DNA of 64,000 nucleotides from Shouchella rhizosphaerae (lineage in GTDB: Bacteria > Bacillota > Bacilli > Bacillales > Bacillaceae_D): positions 344,466 through 408,465 of the forward strand of contig NZ_FRBS01000006.1 of NCBI RefSeq assembly GCF_900142675.1, read 5' to 3'. Both the position numbers and the translations under genes were made by a program. Within the stretch, counting starts at the first letter, position 1. Every line of letters begins with the position of its first letter. This document shows positions 1 to 8,942 of this stretch, one piece after another. Under the pieces are notes generated by a model. It saw nothing but the letters and a program-made list of their open reading frames with translations. It made no database searches and had not been told where the DNA came from.

Positions 1-611
1 CAACACACCAATATGATTTTGACGTGGCTACAGGATATGCCTTTCTCCAGCATTATGGGCTCCAAGATTCATTTAAATTTAATATTGAAGCAAACCATGC
101 AACGCTTGCAGGACATACATTTGAGCATGAGCTGCGTTATGCCCGTATTCATCATATGCTTGGTTCAGTGGACGCAAACCAAGGAGACCCTCTGCTTGGT
201 TGGGATACAGATGAGTTTCCGACAGACCTTTATTCGACAACGCTGGCGATGTATGAAATTTTGCAAAACGGCGGGCTTGGCAGAGGCGGCTTGAACTTTG
301 ATGCGAAAGTACGGCGTGGTTCATTTGAAGCTGATGACTTGTTTTTCGCCCACATCGCTGGCATGGACAGCTTTGCAATCGGCTTGAAAGTTGCGCAGCA
401 GCTTATAGATGACCGGGTCCTTGAACAGTTTGTCGACAGCCGTTATCAAAGTTATAAGGAAGGAATCGGCCGCGAGATTGTTTTAGGAAATACGGATTTT
501 CACCAACTTGAAGCGCATGCGCTGTCACTTGGCGAAATCAAAACCCGTTCAGGGCGAGTGGAGCGGATAAAAGCAATCATTAACCAGTATTTATTAAATG
601 CATTTGCATAA
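1..611 (+). CDS. xylA: Xylose isomerase, C-terminal part (cut by window edge)
   Basis: The reading frame is open from base 3 to the TAA at 609-611, giving the last 202 residues of a protein that normally has about 440. It interconverts D-xylose and D-xylulose in the cytoplasm. The segment [16 protein letters not shown] and the following [17 protein letters not shown] carry the metal-binding Glu, His and Asp residues of the family. The stop is 30 bases before xylB, so the two are surely one operon (xylAB). The 5' part and the operon promoter lie outside the window. An ATG at base 24 is internal and not a start. Confidence 0.97.
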   Translation, partial: THQYDFDVATGYAFLQHYGLQDSFKFNIEANHATLAGHTFEHELRYARIHHMLGSVDANQGDPLLGWDTDEFPTDLYSTTLAMYEILQNGGLGRGGLNFDAKVRRGSFEADDLFFAHIAGMDSFAIGLKVAQQLIDDRVLEQFVDSRYQSYKEGIGREIVLGNTDFHQLEAHALSLGEIKTRSGRVERIKAIINQYLLNAFA

Positions 612-641
612 TAAGTAGACGACCGGCAAGGAGCGATCAAA

Positions 642-2141
642 TTGAAACATGTCATTGGTGTTGATTTAGGCACAAGCGCAGTGAAATTGCTTGTCGTCAA
701 CGAGACGGGTGAAGTGGTCATGGAAGTGTCTAAATCGTACCCGTTGTCTCATCCTAAATCAGGATGGAGCGAGCAAGATCCAAATGATTGGGTCAGGGAA
801 ACGATTGCTGGATTATCAGAGGTTGCAGCAGCCTTGCCACAAGCAACGACCCAAATTGAGGGAATCAGTTTTTCAGGGCAAATGCATGGACTCGTCTTGC
901 TCGATGAACAAAATGAAGTGTTGCGTCCGGCGATTTTATGGAATGATACACGCACCTCGCCTCAATGCAAAGCGATTTACGAAAAGCTAGGCGCTGAAAG
1001 GTTGCAACAATTAGCCAAAAATCCAGCACTTGAAGGATTTACATTGCCAAAGCTGATGTGGGTGCGGGAGCATGAACCGGAATTGTTTACCAAAGCGGCC
1101 AAATTCGTGCTTCCAAAAGACTACGTGCGCTTGAAGTTGACTGGTGCATTGCATACCGACTATTCTGACGCAGCAGGTACACTCTTGCTTGATATCGAAG
1201 GAAGAACGTGGAGCGAACCGCTATGTTCCGCATTTGGCATTGATCCATTGATTTGTCCGCCGCTAGTGGAATCACATGCTTGTGTCGGCCAATTAACGGA
1301 AGACATCGCATTGGCAACAGGGCTGCCTCGCCAAACACCCGTTTTTGCTGGAGGAGCCGATAATGCGTGCGGAGCAGTAGGAGCTGGAATTTTAGAAGAC
1401 GGCAAGACGCTCGCTAGCATTGGCACGTCAGGCGTTATGCTTTCGTATCAGGAAGAAAAAGGGAAGACATTTGGAGGAGGCGTCCATTATTTTAACCATG
1501 CAGCTGAAGATGCATTTTATACAATGGGCGTCACATTAGCGGCAGGATATAGTTTAAGTTGGTTTAAGCAAACATTTGCTCCTGAAGAAACGTTTCCGCA
1601 ATTGCTTGCAGGAGTGGCAGAAGTCCCCCCAGGGGCAAATGGATTGTTGTTTACCCCCTATCTTGCTGGAGAGCGGACGCCTCATGCTGATGCTACTATC
1701 CGTGCTAGTTTTATCGGTGCTGATAGCAGCCATACGAAGGCCGACTTTACTAGGGCGATCCTTGAAGGCATTACTTTTTCATTAAGAGAGTCACTCGATT
1801 TGTTCAGAGAACAAGGAAAGACGATTGAGAGAATTGTTTCCATTGGCGGAGGAGTAAAAAGCGAGATGTGGCTACAAATGCAAGCTGACATTTTTCAAAC
1901 GCCAATTGTGAAGCAGACAAGTGAGCAAGGGCCGGGCATGGGCGCGGCGATGCTGGCTGCATACGGAGCTGGCTGGTTTGGTTCGCTGAAGGAATGTGCA
2001 GAGGCATTTATTAAACAGGATGCAGTGTTTGAGCCAGACTGTAACAGGGCAAAAACATATGAGACGTTATATGAATTGTATAAACAAGTCTATCCGGCGA
2101 CAGCAGCCATTTGCAAAGCGCTCTCGTCATTCCGCAAATAA
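642..2141 (+). CDS. xylB: Xylulokinase
   Basis: This is a 499-residue FGGY-family sugar kinase that phosphorylates D-xylulose to xylulose 5-phosphate, feeding the pentose phosphate pathway. The N-terminal ATPase signature GVDLGTSAVKLLVV, the sugar-site motif GISFSGQMHGLVLLD (about residues 75-90) and the C-terminal nucleotide motif SIGGGVKSEMWLQ are all visible. Length is normal for XylB. The start is a TTG at 642 placed 8 bases after an AAGGAG ribosome site; no ATG is better placed. It follows xylA by 30 bases and precedes the mutarotase by 13, consistent with one xylose operon. Confidence 0.96.
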   Translation: MKHVIGVDLGTSAVKLLVVNETGEVVMEVSKSYPLSHPKSGWSEQDPNDWVRETIAGLSEVAAALPQATTQIEGISFSGQMHGLVLLDEQNEVLRPAILWNDTRTSPQCKAIYEKLGAERLQQLAKNPALEGFTLPKLMWVREHEPELFTKAAKFVLPKDYVRLKLTGALHTDYSDAAGTLLLDIEGRTWSEPLCSAFGIDPLICPPLVESHACVGQLTEDIALATGLPRQTPVFAGGADNACGAVGAGILEDGKTLASIGTSGVMLSYQEEKGKTFGGGVHYFNHAAEDAFYTMGVTLAAGYSLSWFKQTFAPEETFPQLLAGVAEVPPGANGLLFTPYLAGERTPHADATIRASFIGADSSHTKADFTRAILEGITFSLRESLDLFREQGKTIERIVSIGGGVKSEMWLQMQADIFQTPIVKQTSEQGPGMGAAMLAAYGAGWFGSLKECAEAFIKQDAVFEPDCNRAKTYETLYELYKQVYPATAAICKALSSFRK

Positions 2142-2154
2142 GAGGAGACAGTTG

Positions 2155-3189
2155 ATGGAACCGAAAATAAACATGGTCAGAAATGGCTGGAACCAAATTC
2201 GTTTGCAAAACAAACATGGGATGTGCCTTGACTGCCTAGATTACGGCGGCATCGTAACGAGAATAGATGCTTTTGACCGCAGCGGGCAATTAGCAAACGT
2301 TGCCCTCGGCTACAAGGACATGAATGAGTATACGGACAACAGTCCCTATTTTGGGGCGTTAATAGGCAGAGTTGCTGGTAGGATTGCAGGCGCTTCATTT
2401 ACAGCAGAGGGGAAACAAATACATGTGCAAGCAAATGAAGAGGCAAACCATTTGCATGGCGGAGCTAACGGGCTTCACCAAATCCGCTTTGAAACAGAAA
2501 CGTTTACATCTGCAAGGGGTTCAGGTGTGCGGTTTCATCACCGTTCTCCTGACGGGGATGGCGGCTATCCTGGCAATGTTGACATCGACATCACGTACAC
2601 ATTGACCGATGACAATGAATGGATTCTTTCATACACAGCGAAGACTGACAAGAGGACGCCGCTTACGTTAACCAACCATACCTATTTTAATTTGGCCGGA
2701 GAAAAAGGGGCAACAATCCATGACCATGTGCTGGAAATGGATGCATCTGCCTACCTTGAGCTCGACAATGAGTTGATTGCAACTGGAAACGTCGTAAAGG
2801 CAAAAGGCAGTTTATTTGATTTCAGCCAAGGCCGTGCTTTCCGGCAAGGCCTAGAAGACGGGATAGAGCAAAACCGGTGTGTCGGCAATGGCTATGATCA
2901 TTATTTTTTACTTGATCACACTAAACATGAAAGCGTCCGTGTTTATGAACCAAAAAGCGGCCGTGTGCTATCGATGGAAACCACACAGCCTGGTCTTGTC
3001 CTCTATACAGGTAATGGGCTTGGTTCAGAACCAGAACTTACAGACGGGCCTTCAAGAAAATATGGCGGTTTTTGCTTAGAAGCACAAGCTTCCCCTGCCT
3101 CCCTCCAATATGACGATTTGCCGCACATTTGGCTTGAACCGGGTACGATTTACAAACATGAAACGGTGTACCGCTTCTCGACACAATGA
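2155..3189 (+). CDS. galM: Aldose 1-epimerase (mutarotase)
   Basis: This is a 344-residue GalM-type mutarotase that interconverts alpha and beta anomers of aldoses, here probably xylose because it is the third gene after xylAB. Family features are the NHLHGGANGLHQIRF-like segment with the substrate His, the TNHTYFNLAGE motif with the catalytic His, and a late FCLEAQ segment with the catalytic Glu. The ATG at 2155 follows AGAGGAGA by about 6 bases; a longer open frame reaches back into xylB but lacks a ribosome site and family similarity. Confidence 0.93.
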   Translation: MEPKINMVRNGWNQIRLQNKHGMCLDCLDYGGIVTRIDAFDRSGQLANVALGYKDMNEYTDNSPYFGALIGRVAGRIAGASFTAEGKQIHVQANEEANHLHGGANGLHQIRFETETFTSARGSGVRFHHRSPDGDGGYPGNVDIDITYTLTDDNEWILSYTAKTDKRTPLTLTNHTYFNLAGEKGATIHDHVLEMDASAYLELDNELIATGNVVKAKGSLFDFSQGRAFRQGLEDGIEQNRCVGNGYDHYFLLDHTKHESVRVYEPKSGRVLSMETTQPGLVLYTGNGLGSEPELTDGPSRKYGGFCLEAQASPASLQYDDLPHIWLEPGTIYKHETVYRFSTQ

Positions 3190-3203
3190 AGGGGTCGCCT
3201 GTA

Positions 3204-4379
3204 CTAATGAACCGTTAAGTGGATGCGGTGGCGGTTGAAAAACTGGCTTGTTGCAAGAAGAGATCCGCCTAGTAAAGGCGCCTCCTGGCCAAGCTCTGAA
3301 AACAACAGTTTGACTGCTTTTTGATAATAGGAAGGAAGATGTTTTGCGAGCGTCTCTTCAATTGGGATTTGAATATACGGTTTTAATTTAGCAAAACGGT
3401 TGCCTATGATGATCGCCTCAGGATTCATGGAATGAATCATCGAGACAAGGCCGATGCCAAGTGAATGACCGACTGTGGCAAAGGCATCTAGAGCAGCTTG
3501 GTTTCCGGTTTCGGCAGCTGCGAGCACTTCTTCAAATGAAATGCTTCGTCGGTTCATGTTGATGGCGGCGATTTCAAGTAACGCCTTTTCAGAACTATAC
3601 AGCTCCCAGCAGCCTTGATTCCCGCACCGGCACTGTTTTCCATGGCGGTCAATGGACATATGGCCAAATTCGCCTGCAAAGCCATTTGCACCTGTGAATA
3701 GCTTGCCGTCAATAATTTGGCCAGTGCCAATCCCAATGCTGACGGAAATATAAGAGATCGCCGAATAAGGTTTGCCGACGCCATATTGTTTTTCGCCGAG
3801 CGCTCCAGCATTTGCTTCGTTAATAACAACAACGGGAAGTTTGAATGTATGCTCAAGTGCTGTTTTGATATCAACATTCTCCCAGCCTAGATTGGGGGCA
3901 AGCAATATGTTGCCTTTCGAATCGACGATGCCAGGGACGGAAGCGGTAATCCCGCAAATCCCATACGGCGATGGAGGTGCTTCGTGAATCAATTGCTCAA
4001 TGATTGCTTCTGTGTTGGCCAGAACAATGTTGAATTCTTTACTAGTTAGCGCCATTTCCCGTTTGGCTATCGTTTTGCCGGAGAGGTCCGTAATAATGCC
4101 GAGCAAGCCATTGACGCCAATGTCAACACTGATGGCATGGCTGGCCCGATCATTGCAATACAACAACACTGGTTTTCTGCCTCCACTTGAGTCGCCAGTA
4201 CCGATTTCATAGACAAATTGGTTTTCAATTAACTGTGCGACTAGAGCAGAGACAGTGGCTTTATTTAATCCGCTTCTCTTGGCTATATCCGCCCGGGAAA
4301 TGGGAGCGTGCCTTTGAATGAGGCGGAAAACCGTTGATTTGTTCATGTCTTTCATTGTTTCGTGGTCGATGGTAATCAT
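3204..4379 (-). CDS. xylR: ROK-family transcriptional repressor, XylR-like
   Basis: This 391-residue protein has an N-terminal winged helix-turn-helix (RADIAKRSGLNKATVSALV, residues about 30-50) followed by a ROK sugar-kinase-like domain with the zinc motif CRCGNQGCWE near residue 250 and the phosphate loop IGTGQIIDG region. In bacilli XylR represses xylose genes and is released by xylose. Its position tail-to-tail with xylAB-galM supports that role. The ATG at 4379 is preceded by AAGGAG. Its own promoter overlaps a XylR-type operator (4397-4414), so autoregulation is likely (inference). Confidence 0.92.
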   Translation of the reverse strand: MITIDHETMKDMNKSTVFRLIQRHAPISRADIAKRSGLNKATVSALVAQLIENQFVYEIGTGDSSGGRKPVLLYCNDRASHAISVDIGVNGLLGIITDLSGKTIAKREMALTSKEFNIVLANTEAIIEQLIHEAPPSPYGICGITASVPGIVDSKGNILLAPNLGWENVDIKTALEHTFKLPVVVINEANAGALGEKQYGVGKPYSAISYISVSIGIGTGQIIDGKLFTGANGFAGEFGHMSIDRHGKQCRCGNQGCWELYSSEKALLEIAAINMNRRSISFEEVLAAAETGNQAALDAFATVGHSLGIGLVSMIHSMNPEAIIIGNRFAKLKPYIQIPIEETLAKHLPSYYQKAVKLLFSELGQEAPLLGGSLLATSQFFNRHRIHLTVH

Positions 4380-4391
4380 CCATTGGACTCC

Positions 4392-4439
4392 TTGACTTTG
4401 TTTAGATAATAAACATTATAAGCAATGGAAGCGTCTACA
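4392..4439. promoter_or_regulatory. Divergent xylR / thuA-operon control region with XylR-like operator and cre-like site
   Basis: On the minus strand TTGTTG and TATAAT (plus-strand bases 4415-4420) with 17-base spacing face xylR. On the plus strand TTGACT (4392-4397) and TTATAA (4416-4421), 18-base spacing, face the thuA-like operon. Between them lies TTTGTTTAGATAATAAAC (4397-4414), which matches the B. subtilis xyl operator as I remember it (TTTGTTTAAACAACAAAC) except for three transitions. TGGAAGCGTCTACA (4426-4439) resembles a CcpA cre site with one or two mismatches. Binding is inferred. Confidence 0.62.
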
Positions 4440-4505
4440 ACAAGCAGTTGATTTTTTAGCGCTGCCTATTCAAGTGACAAACAATTTTAATAAAGGGGTG
4501 TACAC

Positions 4506-5156
4506 GTGAAAAAAGCATTGATCTTTCAAGGTGGTTGGGATGGACATGAACCAGAGCAAGTCGCCTCTATTCTTGAAGGCATTCTTATTGAAGAAGGGTT
4601 TTCTGTTAATGTTGCCGATTCATTGGCGGTGCTAACAGAAGAACATTTGCCTGAATACGACTTAATTGTCCCAAACTGGACACAAGGGCAAATTGAAGAC
4701 GATCAGCTTAAAGCATTAATGGCAGCAATTGAAACAGGAACAGGCCTTGCCGGTTTGCATGGCGGAATGGGGGACTCGTTCCGCATGGCAACGGACTATC
4801 AGTTTATGGTAGGAGGGCAGTGGGTCGCTCATCCTGGCAATGACGGCGTTCGTTATACAGTCCAGATAAAGGACCGTAACCATCCATTAACAAACGGAAT
4901 GGCCGATTTCGAAGTAGAATCGGAGCAGTATTATATGCATGTTGATCCCGCCGTTTCCGTACATGCGACTACCACCTTTCCGATTGCTGATGGCCCCCAT
5001 GCTGTAAACGGCAGCGTGGAAATGCCAGTTGTATGGACAAAGAAATGGGGAAAGGGCAATGTCTACTATTGCTCCCTGGGCCACGTAGCTAAAATTGTCC
5101 GCATGCCTGAAGTAATGGAATTGATGAGGAAAGGCATGGTTTGGGCCGCTAGATAG
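4506..5156 (+). CDS. ThuA-like (trehalose utilisation) domain protein
   Basis: This 216-residue cytoplasmic protein belongs to the ThuA-like group with a glutamine-amidotransferase-like fold. ThuA in rhizobia takes part in oxidising disaccharides to 3-keto derivatives, but the exact reaction of most members is unknown. The GLAGLHGGMGDSF stretch near residue 80 and HPGNDGVRY are typical. It is followed 79 bases later by a Gfo/Idh dehydrogenase, the same pairing as thuA-thuB, and the pair probably forms one operon. The promoter carries a XylR-like operator, suggesting that the substrate is a xylose-containing glycoside (inference). Confidence 0.85.
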   Translation: MKKALIFQGGWDGHEPEQVASILEGILIEEGFSVNVADSLAVLTEEHLPEYDLIVPNWTQGQIEDDQLKALMAAIETGTGLAGLHGGMGDSFRMATDYQFMVGGQWVAHPGNDGVRYTVQIKDRNHPLTNGMADFEVESEQYYMHVDPAVSVHATTTFPIADGPHAVNGSVEMPVVWTKKWGKGNVYYCSLGHVAKIVRMPEVMELMRKGMVWAAR

Positions 5157-5235
5157 CACGTTTTCATAATGAAAAAAGGGAATCGCCGCATATAAGTGGA
5201 ATTGGTTAACAAAATGATCGTTTGGAGGGGACAGA

Positions 5236-6411
5236 ATGGAGAAAAAAGAACTTCGCATTGGTTTAATTGGCTATCAGTTTATGGGGAAAGCACATAGCCA
5301 TGCATACCGTGATATTCCTTTCTTTTTCGATGTGGAGGCAAAGCCGGTTTTAAAGGTCGTTTGCGGTCGCAATGAGGAAGCTGTGCAACAAGCGGCAGAA
5401 AAAATGGGATTCGAATCTTACGAAACGGATTGGCGCAAAGTTGTGGAACGTGATGACATTGATGTCATTGACATCGTGACGCCGAACAACACACATGCAG
5501 AAATCGCAATCGCCGCAGCAAAAGCAGGCAAACATGTCATCACCGAAAAGCCTCTAGCGATGAATTTAGACGAAGCGCAGCGTATGCATGCCGCAGTTAC
5601 GGAAAATCATGTGATCCATATGGTGTGCCACAATTACCGCTATGTGCCTGCTGTCCAGCTAGCTAAACAGCTCGTTGCGTCAGGAAAGCTTGGAGAAATC
5701 TATCATTTTCGTGCTCGTTATTTACAAGACTTTATTATGAGCCCTTCCTTTCCGCTAACATGGCGTCTCGATCAAAAGGTGTCTGGTTCTGGCGCACTTG
5801 GCGATATTGCAGCCCATAGCCTCGACATTGCACGTTTTTTAGTTGGTGAAATCACTGAAGTCGTTGCCACCGCAAAGACATTTATTAAAGAGCGGCCAAT
5901 CGGCTCTATGACGGGAGGGCTAAGCGCGAAAGTAAGCGAAGGGAAAATGGCACCTGTTACCGTTGATGACGCCACTGCGATTATTGCTAAATTTGAAAAT
6001 GGCGCCCTTGGCACGTTTGAAGCGACACGTTTTGCTGGCGGGAACCGCAATCGAAATGAATTTGAAATCAACGGTGAACATGGATCTGTGCGTTGGAATA
6101 TGGAAAACATGAATCAGTTGGAAGTGTACTTTGCTCACGACGAAGAAGGTTTGCAAGGGTTTCGGACGATCGACGTAACCGAAGCCAGCCATCCTTATGT
6201 TGGATCCTATTGGGCCGCTGGCCATATGATTGGTTATGAACACACCTTTATTCATTTGTTGTATGAATTCCTCCAAGGCATTGCCCGTGGCGAGCAGCCA
6301 AAACCTGATTTTGCTGACGGTTTGCGCAACCAAGCTGTCCTTACTGCCATAGAACAATCGATTCAACAGCAATGTTGGGTCAATGTCGAGGAACTGCTTG
6401 TAAAGAGTTAG
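5236..6411 (+). CDS. Gfo/Idh/MocA-family NAD(P)-dependent oxidoreductase
   Basis: This 391-residue oxidoreductase has an N-terminal Rossmann domain (IGLIGYQFMGKAHSHAY, residues 7-23) and the conserved HVITEKPLAMN motif whose Lys acts in catalysis, then the C-terminal alpha/beta substrate domain. Members oxidise or reduce sugars, inositols or glycosides. The start at 5236 follows GGAGGGG by 6 bases. Together with the upstream ThuA-like gene it resembles thuAB, so oxidation of a sugar or glycoside at C3 is a fair guess; the substrate cannot be read from sequence. A strong terminator follows. Confidence 0.9.
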   Translation: MEKKELRIGLIGYQFMGKAHSHAYRDIPFFFDVEAKPVLKVVCGRNEEAVQQAAEKMGFESYETDWRKVVERDDIDVIDIVTPNNTHAEIAIAAAKAGKHVITEKPLAMNLDEAQRMHAAVTENHVIHMVCHNYRYVPAVQLAKQLVASGKLGEIYHFRARYLQDFIMSPSFPLTWRLDQKVSGSGALGDIAAHSLDIARFLVGEITEVVATAKTFIKERPIGSMTGGLSAKVSEGKMAPVTVDDATAIIAKFENGALGTFEATRFAGGNRNRNEFEINGEHGSVRWNMENMNQLEVYFAHDEEGLQGFRTIDVTEASHPYVGSYWAAGHMIGYEHTFIHLLYEFLQGIARGEQPKPDFADGLRNQAVLTAIEQSIQQQCWVNVEELLVKS

Positions 6412-6430
6412 TACATGTAAATGACGACAA

Positions 6431-6475
6431 AAACCGCCTGTCTCGGTGCAAAAACCAAGACAGGCGGTTTTTGTT
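6431..6475 (+). terminator. Rho-independent terminator of the thuA-like/Gfo-Idh operon
   Basis: A perfect 13-base-pair stem (AAACCGCCTGTCT at 6431-6443, its complement at 6458-6470) is followed by a short T run. It lies 19 bases after the stop codon. Confidence 0.9.
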
Positions 6476-6534
6476 ATGGCATGTAGATAATTGCTCATTA
6501 ATTGGCTAATCTTGCTAACAACCGGCAAAAGATT

Positions 6535-6564
6535 TTGTCGATATATGTCGGTCCATAGTAAAAT
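6535..6564 (+). promoter_or_regulatory. Putative SigA promoter of the pucR-like gene
   Basis: TTGTCG (6535-6540) and TAAAAT (6559-6564) are separated by 18 bases, 28 bases before the chosen start codon. The match is moderate. Confidence 0.45.
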
Positions 6565-6592
6565 ACTATTTATATAGAGGATGGTGTTGGAA

Positions 6593-8125
6593 ATGATTGT
6601 AGGCGAAGCTTTACAGTTAGGTGATTTAAAGCTCGCTCGTGTACTTGCTGGTGAAGGTGGTTTGTATCGGAAAATTAAAGCAGCCGAAGTGATGGAAGTC
6701 CCGGATATTAATGAATGGCTAACAGAAGGAATCTTAATTATTTCGACCTTTTATTCAGTCAAAGACAATCCAGAAGCGCAAATTAGCATGTTTCGGAAGT
6801 TAATTGAAGTAAATGGCGCCGGCCTTGTTGTCAAAATTGGCCGTTATGTTCATACATTGCCAGAGACAATGTTGCGCCTTGCTGATGAACATAATATGCC
6901 CATTATTGCCATTCCAGTAGAAGTTTCTTTCGTAGGCTTACTGACCATCTTATTCGAGACAAAGTTTAAAGAAGCCCAGTCTGTGGAAGCGCAACTTCTA
7001 GAGGCGGTCTATAAGCTTGGTGAAGCCCGGGGATTACATCATTTTTTGGAAGGGCTAGGAGAGCTTACAGGGGAGAATGTGTTGCTTGAAAGCGAAGAGA
7101 AGCAGCTCATTGCTTACGCGAATAACAGAGTGACAGCAGAGCGGCAATCGTTTATCTTTTTTTCGCAACCCGCAAAACAAACGCGCTTTGATAAACGGCA
7201 AGTTCGACTTGTTTTCAAAAAAGCAGAGGCAGGTTTGCGCTGTTCTGTAGTAATCGGTGTGCCACACGAAAAGGAACACGTATGGACATCTGTATTAAAG
7301 AAAGCGGCGACCTTTTTAGAAGAACAAATCCGGTTTTTATTGCGGAAGCGGCTTTACCAAGTGAATAAACGCGCCGATGAAGAAAAAGCATGGATGACGG
7401 AGCTAATTGACAAAAACGCTGTGCCCGATCATTCCTCGATCCGTATGTTGATTGACAAAACAAGCTATTTCGGCTTTTTGGCAATGAGAAGAGTAGCGGG
7501 GGCGCCCGTGGAAAAAGAACCGATTTCTGCTTTATTTTTACATCAATTATATAAAAAATTGGACCGTTATTTCCCAAATGCCGCCTTGTTTTGCAAAGAC
7601 GGAAACGTTTGTATTCTGTATACGTTTACTCGTGATCAAGGCCGTGCAGAAACGATATCTTCCATTGGTCGTATGTTAAAAGAGCTTGAGGAAGAAATGG
7701 ATGTTTCGTTTCAGATAGGGGTGAGCCTCGCTTACGACGCGATCGCGCTGGCTAAACAGGCTTATCTGGAAGCTCGTACTGCCTTGGAGGAGAGCGGGGA
7801 AACACAAAAAATTTGTTTGTACGAACAGATGGGGTTTGAGCGGATCATGACGAAGCTCAAAAATGATGACGATGTTCAGGCCTTTGCCGAGAACACATTA
7901 AAACCGCTAGAATCTGCGGACCGCTATGCAGGCGAAGCGTTGCTTCACACGCTAGAGGTGTTTCTACGTGAAAATGGCAACCATTCAAAAACGGCGGAAA
8001 AACTGTTTGTTCATCGACGTACGTTAAAATACCGTTTAGAAAAAATAGAAGAGCGACTAATGGTCGATCTTAATGATAGTGAAGTCCGGTTTTTGCTTTA
8101 TTTTGTTTTAAAAATGAGAAAATAG
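6593..8125 (+). CDS. PucR-family transcriptional regulator
   Basis: This is a 510-residue regulator with an N-terminal PucR ligand-type domain (about residues 3-125; LARVLAGEGGLYRKI, VMEVPDINEWL) and a C-terminal helix-turn-helix of the PucR/CdaR type (NHSKTAEKLFVHRRTLKYRL near residue 470). In B. subtilis PucR controls purine and allantoin catabolism; other members control amino-acid or ring-compound degradation. An ATG at 6581 touches the GAGG ribosome site; the in-frame ATG at 6593 is better spaced and is used here. It directly precedes, in the same direction, the racemase-OPT-DUF917-DUF1177-AroM-M29 cluster and is the obvious candidate regulator. Confidence 0.88.
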   Translation: MIVGEALQLGDLKLARVLAGEGGLYRKIKAAEVMEVPDINEWLTEGILIISTFYSVKDNPEAQISMFRKLIEVNGAGLVVKIGRYVHTLPETMLRLADEHNMPIIAIPVEVSFVGLLTILFETKFKEAQSVEAQLLEAVYKLGEARGLHHFLEGLGELTGENVLLESEEKQLIAYANNRVTAERQSFIFFSQPAKQTRFDKRQVRLVFKKAEAGLRCSVVIGVPHEKEHVWTSVLKKAATFLEEQIRFLLRKRLYQVNKRADEEKAWMTELIDKNAVPDHSSIRMLIDKTSYFGFLAMRRVAGAPVEKEPISALFLHQLYKKLDRYFPNAALFCKDGNVCILYTFTRDQGRAETISSIGRMLKELEEEMDVSFQIGVSLAYDAIALAKQAYLEARTALEESGETQKICLYEQMGFERIMTKLKNDDDVQAFAENTLKPLESADRYAGEALLHTLEVFLRENGNHSKTAEKLFVHRRTLKYRLEKIEERLMVDLNDSEVRFLLYFVLKMRK

Positions 8126-8192
8126 ATGTAAGAAAACATGACATGAGAAAAGCGCTAAATCGTAGCAACAGCGCGTATTTTGACAATGCTTC

Positions 8193-8246
8193 TGCCCAAT
8201 GTGTGCAATGAATGCTTTAATCATTTTGCACACATTGGGCATTTTT
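8193..8246 (+). terminator. Terminator after the pucR-like gene
   Basis: A perfect 16-base-pair inverted repeat (8193-8208 with 8226-8241), extendable through TGA/TCA in the loop, is followed by TTTTT. It separates the regulator from the catabolic operon, which therefore needs its own promoter in 8246-8290. Confidence 0.88.
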
Positions 8247-8293
8247 AATATCGGATCAAAAAATTATAGTGTCTAAAAAGGATGGTGGGGAAT

Positions 8294-8935
8294 ATGCTTG
8301 GCATCGTTCGTGTATGGACAACCGAAGACGAGCAATTATTGCAAGAACATTCTGTCCTAATGCGGCAACGGATGGGGATTCACTCTAAAAGCGATTGCAT
8401 TCCAGATCAACCATATGGCATTTACAACCAGGAATCAAAAGCTGCCGCTTTGCCGAAAATAACAGCGCTAGTTAAAGAGATGGCGGCCGATGCCGACATT
8501 GATGCGATTTCCATTAGTTGTGCAGCTGATCCAGCGCTTGACTTGAGCCGGGCAGCCGTATCCATTCCAGTTATAGGTGCTGGTGAGGCAGGAGCGCATG
8601 CCGCATGCATGATCAGCGACAAGATTGGTGTTCTTGGCTTAACAAATAAAATACCTGAGACCATTGAAACAGTGTTAGGCGAACGGCTAGTTAGCCACCT
8701 TGTCCCGGAAGGCGTGACCAATACAACTGATTTGGTTAAAAAAGAAACGCCAGCTGCAGCCGTTTCAGCGGCCCGGCAGCTTATTAACCAAGGCGCGACT
8801 GCTATCTTGTTTGCTTGTACAGGCTATTCGACCATTCATTTAAAAGAAACCATTATAAAGGAACTCGCAGTGCCTGTGATTGATTTAGTTGAAGCACAGG
8901 GCATGGCGTATTCAATGATACGCCAGAGGAGGTAG
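8294..8935 (+). CDS. Asp/Glu/hydantoin racemase superfamily protein
   Basis: This 213-residue protein carries the two catalytic-type cysteines of the cofactor-independent racemase superfamily, ISCAADP (Cys about 76) and LFACTGYS (Cys about 175), each in the expected half of the pseudo-symmetric fold. Family members racemise aspartate, glutamate or hydantoins, or act as maleate isomerase or arylmalonate decarboxylase. It is the first gene of a close-packed run; the OPT transporter starts 8 bases after its stop. The ATG at 8294 is preferred because GGTGGGG precedes it; an ATG at 8282 precedes that ribosome site. The substrate is unknown; hydantoin or amino-acid racemisation would fit its neighbours. 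Confidence 0.82.
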   Translation: MLGIVRVWTTEDEQLLQEHSVLMRQRMGIHSKSDCIPDQPYGIYNQESKAAALPKITALVKEMAADADIDAISISCAADPALDLSRAAVSIPVIGAGEAGAHAACMISDKIGVLGLTNKIPETIETVLGERLVSHLVPEGVTNTTDLVKKETPAAAVSAARQLINQGATAILFACTGYSTIHLKETIIKELAVPVIDLVEAQGMAYSMIRQRR

Positions 8936-8942
8936 AGGAAAC

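Noticed and set aside
5920..6528. A 202-codon minus-strand frame across the Gfo/Idh gene end
   Set aside because: It runs through the terminator hairpin at 6431-6470 and is antisense to a well supported gene.
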